A stretch of DNA of 64,000 nucleotides from Monomorium pharaonis (taxonomy: Eukaryota; Arthropoda; Insecta; Hymenoptera; Formicidae): NCBI RefSeq assembly GCF_013373865.1, contig NC_050470.1:3456373-3520372 (forward strand). Reading direction: 5' to 3'. Positions 52,201 through 63,560 of this stretch are shown one piece after another. Position 1 is the first letter of the stretch. Each line of letters opens with the position of its first letter. The translations under genes were made by a program, and so were the position numbers. Under the pieces are notes generated by a model. It did no database searches. It saw nothing but the letters and a program-made list of their open reading frames with translations, and was not told where the DNA came from.

Positions 52201-52927
52201 GCAGCGAGCGACGGGCGTATTAATTTTGCGGATCGCCGAACGTGAATCGTATAAATGCGTTCACGTACGGCGGCCCGAGAATTAGATGTATTATATATAG
52301 TTAGCAGCCTATAAATATACCTAAAGCTAATTATTCTAGAGGCTATGATAGAGAGAATGGCTGAAATTGCAAAGCCGGCCATGGCGTCAAGTCGTCCCTC
52401 AAAAAGAAGAGACTGTCCCGACTCGAGCGCGATTTCTCGACTTGATATTCTTCTCAATATCGCGATCATTCTTCATGTCATTTCAGTCCACAAAATCGCG
52501 ATCGTCAAAAGGACTTTTTTTTTCACGCGAGAGGTCCCTGCTTTTACGGGGAACGTACGGCATGGCCGACTTAGAACTTTTGGAGAAATGAAAATGATCG
52601 GCACTTATGCAACTCGTTACTCTCTAGCCTTTCAATTAAAATCTGCGTAACTGCGTTCGAAAACTCGGCCCGACTCGCTTCGCGACTTCGCGCATCATTA
52701 TTGTCGTCGACGAGCGACGAGATGCAAATCGGTATCGAGATCGATACGAAGCGAGAAGCAAGTCGATCCGATGAGAAAGATTTCTACGGTCGGGATCAAT
52801 AATTACGTGGATACAATATTTACAAATGAAAAATGTAAAAATATACATAGTAGAAGTATATATAAATGTATAATATATACTCGGCTCTTACTAGGATTTA
52901 AATAAATGCATGCATTTTAGGGAATTT

Positions 52928-53000
52928 TAATATATAAAAGAAATATATATATGTATATATAACATGTGTATATATAATATATATATATATATATATAATA
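52928..53000. repeat. (TA)n-rich tract
   Basis: Imperfect TA repeat ending about 20 bp before the ATG of the ORF at 53019. Confidence 0.85.
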
Positions 53001-53018
53001 CTTTCAAATATAAGAGAG

Positions 53019-53282
53019 ATGCGAAGCAACACTAGGATAAAAGTTACGTACCCTTTGATTTTTCTTTTTTTATACTACATTTGCAATACCGTAACGGCAC
53101 GTGAAAAGAGTACGAGGTACATCGAAAATAATTTACGCTCCATACGGAGTGTCTCCGAGGGAGCGAACTTAAAGTTAATGAAAAAACTTTTGCTGCAGTG
53201 GCGCTCTACCGCCGCGCTATTTCTTAGCCGTCGCAGCTTTTCTGAAAAAGACATTCTTAAAAATCTTAATTCTCTCTCTTAA
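53019..53282 (+). CDS. Candidate small secreted-peptide ORF, 87 aa, unproven
   Basis: This plus-strand single-exon ORF starts at a true ATG with G at -3. Residues 1-10 are basic, residues 11-22 (YPLIFLFLYYIC) are hydrophobic, and NTVTA before Arg28 would suit signal peptidase. The remaining 60 residues are basic, have no cysteine, and contain one Lys-Lys and one Arg-Arg pair that could be prohormone processing sites. A canonical AATAAA lies about 95 bp after the stop (near 53375). A TA microsatellite sits just upstream of the start. I do not recognise the sequence as any neuropeptide or venom peptide family, and it is antisense within a receptor intron. Chance occurrence is a real possibility. 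Confidence 0.2.
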   Translation: MRSNTRIKVTYPLIFLFLYYICNTVTAREKSTRYIENNLRSIRSVSEGANLKLMKKLLLQWRSTAALFLSRRSFSEKDILKNLNSLS

Positions 53283-54071
53283 GGGGTGTGCAGTCGTTTA
53301 AAGTCCATCGAAGAAATTCAACGCGGGCTGCTTACTCGAGGCAAACATAGTTTGTGCATTTTATTTTTGCGATAATAAAGTTTGTATCGCGATTACGTAC
53401 TTTGCACGATTGTATATTTTTGCGATTGTCACGTTGATCGTTGTCGAGTCGATGTAAAGCTGTTTGCACGGTTAATGGTTTTCCGACGCTTTCGCGACGT
53501 AAACGATAGCACTTGAAATATTGACAGCCTAGAATCGCGACCAAAAGTCCCATGGGTTATCCTCATCGATGCGCGTGGTAATTGTAGCTGCATCACGGTG
53601 AATTACGTAGTGTTCCGCGGATGAGTGAGAAAGTGACGTAACGTGAACTTGTTGAATATTTTTATTCGCGTTACACAGTTTTTCGATTGTCGTTATTCTC
53701 CGATTATTAACGCGAGATTAATTAGACTTCTTCTCGGCTTTATTATTATCGGAACTATCTTGATTTAAATATCTTCGCGCAAATTAGAGGTTAAACAGTG
53801 AAATCTTTTCCGAGTTTTAGCGCGTGATAGTTGGAAAATCAATTTGCGCGCAGGACTTTTATTAGGCACACTTTATTAACACAATAATTACGAGTGTAAT
53901 TAGTGCGCGGCTTTTCGTCCGACCAGTTTAATTAAGAATTCTATTACTGAGAGGACTGGCTAGCCCTCCTCTCGCGCCCGAGACTGAAATGCTCCTAACA
54001 AATTTGTTAGACGAAGCTACTGGTCAATACAAAATGAGAGTCTCTACGCAGATGTAACGAGGCCAGATTAC

Positions 54072-54181
54072 CTGTTGTACATGAGGATATCCGGTTTCCA
54101 AAGCTTGTTCGGCGTAATACGAAGGTCCTTCACTCCGCCGTACTCGGACTCGTTCCACTGAAGGTTATAGTCCGTCCACTC
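54072..54181 (-). CDS. nAChR alpha subunit (alpha5/6/7 clade, alpha7/alpha5-like), 110-bp exon with binding loops D and A
   Basis: This is an internal exon of a cys-loop ligand-gated cation channel subunit, which forms acetylcholine-gated channels in the neuronal plasma membrane. Read on the minus strand it starts EWTDYNLQWNESEYGG and runs to KLWKPDILMYN. The WKPDILMYN segment is the conserved loop A region that contributes to the agonist site, and the EW...W stretch is loop D. The acceptor is a good pyrimidine-rich site (tttgtacag|GAG) and the donor is AACAG|gtaatc. The exon holds 36 codons plus the two bases AG, which join a T from the next exon to make Ser. The 110-bp length is the classic size of the fourth exon across nAChR genes. 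The upstream exons (signal peptide and first part of the extracellular domain) were not found before base 64000. Assignment to the nAChR family is near certain; the exact subunit number is not. Confidence 0.96.
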
Positions 54182-55288
54182 CTGTACAAACACAGAAATA
54201 GAAAAATTATCAATTAAAAAGTATGAAATTACATTTCGAGTACTCTTCAGACATAGTACAACGTTATAACTCATTTTTCCCTAATTGCTCGAATATTTCT
54301 TTTGCAATTTCATAGAAATATATGAGATTATTTCCGACAGAATGAGTATGTCCATCTGAGAGTTTCAACGGAATCATTTGAATCAAGACTTTTATCGTAT
54401 AATGAATATACATGTATAACATGGAGAGATACAAGCACAGCATAACGCATACCTTATACCACGACTGTCTATATTTAGACGATAAATATGAAAATTGTTG
54501 CAATGCATACAATAATACAAAATGAATAATCTGAGGCGCTATTAATTCAGATTTAATTACAAGTACAATTTTCCCGTTTAATAAACGTGATGGTTCTTCC
54601 GACCAATCCTCATTACGTGATATAAATGTTCACGTAATTTTCAATTTTCGTCTCTTTATTTAAGTAATATAATTATAAAATCGATATAGGCGCTTAACGT
54701 TCGCTTTGACATTTATATTATTGCCACGATCAAACTGCAACATGCATAAAACAACTATTGCAGTGAATAAAAATAATTTATGATAAAATTTTAAATCGAT
54801 TCAGAAAATTGCTTTGCGGTAGAAACTCATTTAATTTAATAATATATATTGCATGTAACATCACTGTAGAATAATGAAAAAATGAAAAAATAGATATGTA
54901 TACTTAATAGAATGAATGAATAAAATAAACAAATAATTGATCAGTTTATAAAAAAAAAACTCTAATTCCGTATTTTACGATTTTCGAAATTGTTTTGCTA
55001 CAAAACTTTAACACGCCAATGAAATTTTGTGGTTTACCGTACGCTTGACGTTATACATAATTTCGATAAAATTTCGGGCGATTACATGGACAGCGTTACA
55101 TGGTTCCGAACTATACATTATCCATTCTCAAGTATCCGGTAATAGAGGCCGATGAATTCATGAAACCTTTGGCCGCGAATAAATTTACACAAGTTAATTA
55201 ATCCTCGTTGTATAAAAGATTAATTATCCGCGTAAATTCTATCCGCCGACGGAGTTTGGCCAGCTAAGTTAAGCGAAAGAGATCAGAA

Positions 55289-55318
55289 AGAGAGAGAGGA
55301 GAGAGAGAGAGAGAGAGT
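55289..55318. repeat. (GA)n microsatellite
   Basis: GA repeat with one extra G interrupting it. Confidence 0.9.
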
Positions 55319-55439
55319 CAAACATGAATTCTACCGTTATATTAATCAGAGTGTTCGTAAACAAACGAAACTCTTCTGAATCGACGATCTGCGGCGACGA
55401 TTTGTCGTCTCGAAGATCTTGGCAGGGTGCGGCGCGGCG

Positions 55440-55464
55440 TTAGGTTAGTTGGTTAGGTTAGTTG
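55440..55464. repeat. Duplicated 12/13-bp unit containing TTAGG
   Basis: The unit gttaggttagtt occurs twice in tandem. TTAGG is the canonical insect telomere unit, but two isolated copies are not evidence of telomeric DNA. Confidence 0.7.
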
Positions 55465-56159
55465 AAAGCCTCATTCAACTTTGATGATCAAAGTTTATCG
55501 CGGGGACTCGCATCTTATGTGTACGACTCGGTCGAGGGGAATTATTCTCCGACGATATTATATAGATTATTTGTAACAAAGAAGTTAGTGCGCTTCCGTG
55601 AATGCAGTACGCTGCACGTCCGGAGTAATTGCAAACGGACGAAAGTAATAACAATATCACCGCGTTACATCGCAGGGTACACAGCGGATATTATACAGAA
55701 TTGAGTAATTTAAATTGGACTTATCGTCGTTTGTACTCCGGAGCGCAACTCTGTATTTCATTTATCTCGTGCGCCATATGATAAACCCGTGAGCGTTTTT
55801 AATCCAGTATCGCTGCTATTGCCTCTGTGCAAAAGGTGCGTGCAATTTATGCGACAAATTATTATGAGGGAAAACGTGCATTGCGAGTAGAGAAGGATAT
55901 CTGGAAATATATATCTCGCGAGTTCAACAAATTATATTCTCCCGAGTGTCACGAGTTGCGTTCGCCTGAAAGAGACTCCTCTTCATAAAAATGACCTTTC
56001 GGCTCACCAGGATACTCAACAGAGTCACGTATACCAGTCGCTAAATATTCATCGCTACAGATTACAGACTCGGCCGCAAATCAGAAAACTGCAATTCCTC
56101 GAGCGCGAAGCTCGCGAGTTCGGGAGTAAGGTTGGCATGCGCGACCTGATTTCGCGATC

Positions 56160-56160
<1 letters not shown>

Positions 56161-56204
<44 letters not shown>

Positions 56205-56211
56205 GCGGCGG
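56161..56211. repeat. (CGA)10(CGG)7 trinucleotide repeat
   Basis: Ten uninterrupted CGA units followed by seven CGG units. Open in several frames, but only as poly-Arg, Ser or Pro with no supporting flanking coding sequence. Confidence 0.95.
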
Positions 56212-58506
56212 CACGCGGCCTGCATGGGAAACGGTGCCAGCGGCACGTTTCATAATGTATACTTCAATTTCCGGTCCGCGCGCGCCAAGTCCGCGGCGCT
56301 TGCTCATTAGATTACACGGCTGAATTGCACAAACGAGAAATTCAGCGGACCCACCGTCTCCATCGGCTCGACAGCGTCGTCTTTCCCGGTGTGCCGGTGA
56401 GATTCTTGAGTTCCGTTTCCGCGCGATAGCCGTCGTTTTCTACGGCACACACGAGTACGGCACACATACATTCGTATTTTCGCGATTTACGGAAGCGAGA
56501 CGTAATGAAGATCGTACTTGGTGCAGGACGAATGTAGGACGACGTTTTTTGAATAAAGTTCCGTCTTGTCAAACGAGCGACTGTCGCCGGTTTGTTTTAT
56601 ATCCTCCGTATCGTGCCAACTTTCGTTAAATCACATTGAAATTCTTGGAGCAAGTAGATTGTGGCGTATGAGTGAATGAGTGAGAGACAGATTTAAAATC
56701 TCTCCATATTTTTTAATTGTTTGTAACTTACAGAGAGTATTGTAAAATAATATTAATACATATACAATATTTTAATATTTCAAAAATAATAGCTATTAAC
56801 GCAGTGTACGAATTACTGTGAAGTCAAATGCAGAGAGTGAGCATTTTTAATAATAAATAAAAATTATACTTGTATATAGTTTAATAAACAATCTAAATGT
56901 TATCCATTTATGCATTCGATATAGCTTGATATAGAATTGTGAAAAGCTAATGCAAATTGCAATGTATACACATCTAAAGATGAAATGCGTTAGCGTTTAT
57001 GGCTATTAGTAACAGCTGGCAACAAAATATTACCATTGAACATTCAATTGGTATGATTTGTGCCTTATCATTAAGTTTGCGAGGTAAACGGTTGATGCCG
57101 ACGTGGTATATTTAATTTTATAGTAATAGATTTCAAACATTTACTTTTTAATTAATATGCAACTACGAGATATTGATTTTACAAATGGCGGCAAATTTCC
57201 TCAGTTGCTTACTTAGTACCGTTCTAAGGTAAATTCTGTTAGAATAATGTTATCCAGGACATAAAGTATCATAGTTTTCAAGTTTGTCAGAAACTCTGCG
57301 CGGTAAAAAATATGTTGCATTGTTTCATAAAGCTAGTTTTACAACGAGCATTCGGTAAAACTAGTTTCATTCGGTGTTACTTAACTTCATGTTTCCTTCG
57401 TGTATTCCCTTATGTAGTATGTACCGTAATACTTAACGAGCCATAACTCTCACATTTTCTGCCATCCGGGGCGTTAAGCTACTACCTTAATGCTATAATC
57501 GAACCCTTTCCATGTCAAAGCGAACGTGAGAGTGATGCAGAAGAAAAAAATGGGGCCATCGGCCACGAGAGCTACTAACGCAGATAGCCGCTAATAAAAA
57601 TCGTGCGAGTTGTATCCAGAAAAAAAATTGTATCTCTAGATATAAATATAATTATCATACAACCTTTTGTAAAATATTTTAGTTCTTTGCATCAACAGGA
57701 AAAATGTAGTTTAATTAATTAGATATATACAATTTGTAAGTGAATTTACTCCTACGAAATTTATAAGTGAAATAATTCGCCAAACTCCGATGATTAAAAG
57801 GAAAATACTGCAAGCTACTTTCCTTTTATCAAACGCCACAGAAACAACCTAAATACAATCCAAAAACTTTGAAACCGTATCGGAAGTTAACTGCTATTAA
57901 AATTAATTCGGATTAAATAAACATCTCAACATAAACGCCAATATAGGATCCATGTCGATCGGCAGTTAAGTAAGACATTTTCTACTGTGTAACTACACAT
58001 TTTTTTAGAATCCATAATAACATCACGAGCATTTGGGCCGACGTCGAGAAATAAAGAGTTATATGTGTCTACGTGTACATATAAAAAATGAATAAATTTT
58101 AGGTAAAATATCGAGGCACGTGCAAAGCTATAAATAAGCGGCTACAAATATAAAAACAAATATGAAAAATAGAATTGTTAACAAAACAGAGATAATTATA
58201 AATTTTTTAAGTTTTGTGTGTGTAGGCAAAACAAAGACGAAGTAAATCGCTATATTGACGGATTTTTCTATCGAAGGGAAAACTTTTAGAAAGTCAACAG
58301 ACTTTACTCTTATATGTATGCGTAAAACTTTCATCGAATCAAACTTTTAGCCAGTAATCGAAGAATAGAGGCGTTGAAACAATTTATTATATCTCTACAT
58401 TTTACAAATATTGCTTTAATATAAAAGAATGGTATTATATCCCCCAATGTTAAAGGAATATATAATAAAATATTTTTGTTTTCAGAACAACTAAAAATTT
58501 GGAAAA

Positions 58507-58722
58507 ATGTTGAAACATATATTCTTTTATTTTAAAGGGCTAACCTTTTTATGGAAGAAAATTTTCCCCAGTGCCTCAGGAAAGAGAAGGCAACTTAAAA
58601 CTTTAAATGGCAAGGGGGATCGAGTAATATATCATTTAAAAGGTTTTGTTAAAAGAAAATATTTGGTGAAGGTTTTTGGGTTCGCTCTATTGCCTGTATT
58701 TGCATTGCCTGTACTCAAATAA
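58507..58722 (+). CDS. Unrecognised 71-aa basic ORF, weak candidate
   Basis: This ATG-started plus-strand ORF lies in AT-rich intron DNA. The predicted protein is Lys/Arg-rich in the middle, with a hydrophobic N-terminus (MLKHIFFYFKGLTFLW) and a hydrophobic C-terminus (FALLPVFALPVLK). AATAAA occurs about 10 bp after the stop. No family was recognised. It may be a decayed mobile-element fragment or a chance ORF. Confidence 0.1.
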   Translation: MLKHIFFYFKGLTFLWKKIFPSASGKRRQLKTLNGKGDRVIYHLKGFVKRKYLVKVFGFALLPVFALPVLK

Positions 58723-60023
58723 GTAATGAATAAATAAAAAATGAAACTTGTAGCCGTTTTTTTATCCAGTCTAATAAATAAAAAATTATGCAAAGTAGCA
58801 AAATGCTCATTTAAGAGTGTTTGACAAGAGTGTTTGCATTATTTTTGTCTTTAGATTTAATTTCTATTGAGCGGGTCCTGTAAAAAATTGCCAATATCTA
58901 AATCGCCCTACTTTTTCAAGAAGAACAAACAGCTTAGAATTTTTTAATACTTGGAGTTAAAATTAAGTAATCGTTCAGAGATAAGTTTTAGTTGGTAGGT
59001 AATTACCGCATTACGCAAGACTTGAGGAGAGTTAAATCTCTCTTTTCCTCAACGCGCAATATTCTTTTTGAGATTTTTTCTTGATTGTATTCAGAATTTT
59101 GATCAAGAAATTAATTATTACTTGACGATCCTTATTTTCCGGAAGAAAGCGGTTAAGATAAAAGCAATTTCGAGATTAGTTCCTCAAAATAAGAAAAAAA
59201 ACATGTGCTTTGACATTTTTCTCACATTTTCAGCTGGTACAGAATGGATTTTAGATATATGCTGTATAGAAGAGTACAAGTCGAAGCTTTCACACGAAAA
59301 GTCCTGTATTTCCGTACAATAAAAATCGATTGCGTCGGATATAACGATTCTCTGTCGCTCACGTTACGAACGCGCGAACAGTGGCGAAGGAAGTTTTACA
59401 TAAACATCTCGTCTAGCAGCGTGCTTCGAGGGATGCGCTCCGTTTACTTTATTCCGATGTGAAAGGAGGAACGGGATGGAAACCGCGCGGAGATGGAACA
59501 TGGCGTGCGAGAATCGTTAATCAGCGCGTTAAGAAAACCGAGATTTACGGAGGCGTTCTCCTCGTGGCCAGAATAGTACGTGCGGGCAGCTACGCACACA
59601 TGCTACCCGTCCTCGGATCGCCACAATGGGTAGGCGTATGCATTCTACCATCCCCCTTGCGCGCGCATTAATGCAACGCGTGCCTCAGGTTAAGGTCGTG
59701 AGGGAGGGGTGGGGGGAAAGAGGGGGGGCTAGATACGGCGATCTTCCGAAACCGCAGCCGAAAGCCAGCGCGATCGTGACACCGCGCTGACCGGGGCGTC
59801 GATTCCGAGGGATCGGTTTCGTCCGCGAGCCGAGGTAGTAAATTACCGCGGCGTACATTTGGCGTGCATTCGAGGATCGGTGCCGTGATTTACAATCGTC
59901 GGATCAAGTTGCGCAAATTAATTACAACGGGCCATCCCGCGGGAGAGCCCCGCTTGGTTCGAATGCGCCGACTCTTTACACGGTGAATTATCGACAAGTA
60001 ATTTACAAGCGACAATATTTTGT

Positions 60024-60050
60024 TCCCCCCCCCCCCTCTCTCTCTCTGCG
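60024..60050. repeat. C homopolymer followed by (TC)n
   Basis: A poly-C run next to a short TC repeat in a GC-rich stretch. Confidence 0.85.
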
Positions 60051-60975
60051 CGATGTAACGGACTTTTATCCGAGTTGGCCATAATCGTTTTACTGTTATT
60101 TCACTGTACGTTTTTTTTTTACTTTTTATTTCGGATACATCGATTAATCCGTTGCGTGTATACGTTTACTAGGCAAACATTTGTCTATCAACTTTGCAAT
60201 ATCGAACATAATTATGTAGCTATCTTTACACGGCGCACAGCAAACATATCCTTTGCTGTTTTATTCACTTTATTTTTTTAGATTGTTTAGATCGTTTAGA
60301 AGTCGTAAGCTTTCACAAGACGTTTCAAACGAAATATAAAAATGATTTCCATCTGTTTGAAGTGTCATATAGATTTACGTTACGACGGATGCGACGTAGT
60401 CATATGCGGATGAAATATGACGCTGTATCTAGCGTGATGTAAAGTCATAAATGTCTAAAAGACAAAAAATATTTGACGTAATTCTACGGAGTTAAAGGTT
60501 TTGCCTATAGTGGCACAGCTCGATAAAAGGAAAAAAAAAGATCAATAAAAAGGAATATAGGAGATTAGTTAGTTTGGAATACCGAGGAAAAACTGGTGGT
60601 GTAAAACGCTTTTGCAAACTTCGATTACGCGACATACAATCTGACATAACAAGAAACCATCGTCGTAATCGTAAAGTTACTATAACCCGTTTTTGCCTAG
60701 CAGCGAGTTGAAGCGCACGACGGTGACCGGAAATTTCATTGGTCGTTTATATCATAGCGAAGCGAGGAATGGTACGGAGAGAAATTATTGATCTCGTTAG
60801 GATAATTAGAGTTATCGGATTATGCGGTAAAGGAGATTTAGCCCAGAGAAGCGGAGTTAACTTGCGTGGGTTGACTTCGGATCGATTACGACGACATTTG
60901 GGATCATGTACTCGTCTGAATTGTTAATTCCACCAAATGGATGGTAACCCGCGAGAAAGGATGCACCGCGCTCTT

Positions 60976-61017
60976 CCATATTTTACATAACCCGGAGAGC
61001 CCATATTTTACATAACC
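60976..61017. repeat. Tandem duplication, 17-bp unit, 25-bp period
   Basis: The unit ccatattttacataacc is exact at 60976-60992 and 61001-61017. Confidence 0.9.
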
Positions 61018-61722
61018 ACCCTCATTTTTCAATGAAGGAAGATTTCGTTCCGCATGCCAGGAATAACAAGTGCGCAAGATTTTCGTCCGCGGCAGAATGT
61101 TTTCCGTCCTCTCATTGTAGAAGCCGCCATTCCTCATTTATTTATCTGACCTAGTAATTTAAAATACGACAGGTTAAAAGTATAATAGTTAGAAATATAG
61201 AAAATCCCGATAGATTCATCTTAGTGAGACGGTCTCACATTGATTTTGTGAATTTAAAAAAACGCGTCCGAACTGCACCGTCAGCTGTTCTGCAAGTCTG
61301 GATTATTCCTGTCACGATTTTACATGCTCGGAGAACCCGTTTTGCGAAACCTTCTTCCAGCTACTTACGCCATTAGCCAGGCGGGAACTGCGAGTAATTG
61401 AATATCAAAGATATAGTCAGCTTAGTTAGCGACTTTTCGAAAAGGTAATGCTTTTCAAGGTTTAAGTATAAGCCGTAAATCTCTGTTAAAACATAATAGA
61501 CGTTGTTAAACTACATCTAGTTTTCGCCAAGCTTGACTTAACGAAATTTCCGTCGAACATGCGTACGCGAGAGACTTGCGACACGCGGCGATTAATTCAA
61601 TTTTCGGGAAAACGTGGCAACAAAGAGAGAGAAAGAGAGAGAAACAAGTTAGTTAGAGAATGCACGCGGAACGGTATTCTTTTAAGTAAATAAACGGGTA
61701 ACTTTTGTGAAAAAACAATGTT

Positions 61723-62030
61723 ATACACGAAGAAAAAGATTTGTTAGAACTACGATTTTTATTTCGATAAATCTATAAATAGAAAGAACAATTTTGCTAA
61801 ATTATTTAAAGCTACTTTAGCTGGATTCAGAAAATAATTTTTTAGTAGATCATAAAATAATTATGTGTAAGACACTTAAGTTAATTCCCAAAATGTCAAA
61901 ACTTTTGGTAAAATTGTTAATCATGTTTAAACGTCCTTCATAATTAATTCGATGATCCAACAAAATTATTTTTAGATCTGTATTCAACTGAATTTTTAGA
62001 CACGTTAATAAAATTGCTCTTTTCGTGTAA
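61723..62030. mobile_element. TIR-like short element (possible MITE), about 308 bp
   Basis: The left end atacacgaagaaaaaga and the right end gctcttttcgtgtaa (62016-62030) are approximate inverses sharing TACACGAA. The interior is AT-rich and holds no recognisable protein. Confidence 0.4.
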
Positions 62031-63427
62031 CTATGTACAAACAACTTTCTATATTGAAGTAACAAAATAAAATTAACAATTACAATTAGTTGTTCTAATC
62101 CATTCGTTTAAATTATTTCTTTGTTAAATTAAATCTCCTTAGTTATATATTAAATTTGTGCAGCAAGTTATAGCTTTGCTGAATCACTTAATTTATTATA
62201 TTTTTTCCATGTAGGCTTTTGTGAATCAATTCATTAAATAAAATATCGTTTAAAAGATTATTGTAGACGGGTCCTCACCGCGGAATAAGCTGCCGCCGCA
62301 ATGGTGTGCGCTTAGAAATGAACGGACATTAATTAGCGTGTTGCTTGCAATCAGTCATGTTGACTCGGTTGACCGCCAACAATTTGTTGTTTGATCGAAA
62401 CGTATTTGTTTGTTTAACGACTAAATTAAACAAACGCCTTCGTACTTCCGAATTTTCTATCAAAGATGCGTGTTTCAATTGGATAAATTGTCGAAATCGA
62501 ACACAGATACGCATATTACATGTTACAGAGTACCTCACAATATTATAAACGAGTATATTCATAAATAAAATCTAAATCTTTTAGACTCGCTCCTTTATCG
62601 ACCACGTTATTCTTCTACCGGATAAAACTTTCTTCGTCTTGTATGCATTGTTATGCATTATCTAGTTCACATTTCGGTGTAACGAGGAACGCGAGGAAGC
62701 TGCATTTTCAAACCCTGTGCTCTCATATATGCCAGCGTATCAGCAGAAGATTGTAGCGGCCGGATGCATGCGTACGAATGCCTGACGTCTATCACGCGAG
62801 AGCCCAGAAATGAGGCTAATAAAACCGGGCAAGAAGTGAATAGTCTTATTTGTATGATAAGCATCGGTATCTCGTTCATTTTGCGTACGTGCGCTTTTCC
62901 GCTTTTGTTCAGACTTTACGAGAAGATAAGACAAACCTGATTCTTAGGCGAAAGTTGGACCCAAAGTTTTTTGACTTTTAAGATCCTTTTTAAAAGACGG
63001 AAAGATAGAGTCTTGATAGATACGCTCGTTGAGTACGACATACAGCAATTCGGCGAGATAGAACAAAAACGTTCCGCGATATTCGTTGCAACTAAATTTT
63101 ACTATGCGCGATGTAAAACAAAATTAAATTTGATAAAAGATTGGCCACATATCGTGATCCCATACCACGTTCCGCATAGGTCATGCGCGAGATTTACGTA
63201 CATGGTTGCACGAACACCCACGATTATTAATCAAGCTTACCTTTCCGAACTTGCCACAACTAGCTACAAGCCTCATAAGTCCAATAAGCATTGCTGCGTA
63301 TTGATAGTCACTCGTTAATCAGACACCGATCTGCGATCTAATCTTCTCTAAACTCGTGACGTGCGAGCTAATATCACAAAAGATGATAAAAAGCTATTTT
63401 GCACTTATTGTTAAAAGTGAGTTATCG

Positions 63428-63560
63428 AGAATTAAATTATTTTTATTACATTTTTCCATTTGTGCGCAAATAAATGTTGAAAAGGTAACTCGATGTTTCA
63501 AATATCTATTATTGCAATGTTTAACCTTTCAATAATGAATTAATTTATTATAAGCTTTTT
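63428..63560. repeat. Dispersed repeat, copy 2
   Basis: Diverged partner of the repeat at 7691-7833, same orientation. It lacks about 8 bp present in copy 1 before the (c)gcaaataaa segment. Confidence 0.65.

Larger units (their letters stand above)
37714..54071 (-). other. nAChR intron, 16.4 kb, between the loop A and loop E exons
   Basis: Composition alternates between GC-rich (38.2-40.6, 42.9-43.5, 49.0-49.3 kb) and very AT-rich (41.2-42.7 kb) stretches. It contains a TIR-like element (42052), a CT/TA/GA microsatellite block (47951-48235), a run of short hairpins (49118-49225), and a plus-strand ORF with a signal-peptide-like start (53019). No alternative receptor exon is seen. Confidence 0.85.

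Noticed and set aside
55440..55464. TTAGG units as a telomeric insertion
   Set aside because: Only two separated copies are present, which is too few to claim interstitial telomere DNA.
56055..56307. Poly-Arg and poly-Ser/Pro frames
   Set aside because: They come from the CGA/CGG trinucleotide repeat and have no flanking coding signal.
59930..59980. ggttcgaatgc, resembling a tRNA B box
   Set aside because: No matching acceptor stem, A box or cloverleaf could be built around it.
62971..63318. Plus-strand 115-codon open frame
   Set aside because: It starts at TTG rather than ATG, has no recognised domain, and has no splice-like boundaries that stood out.
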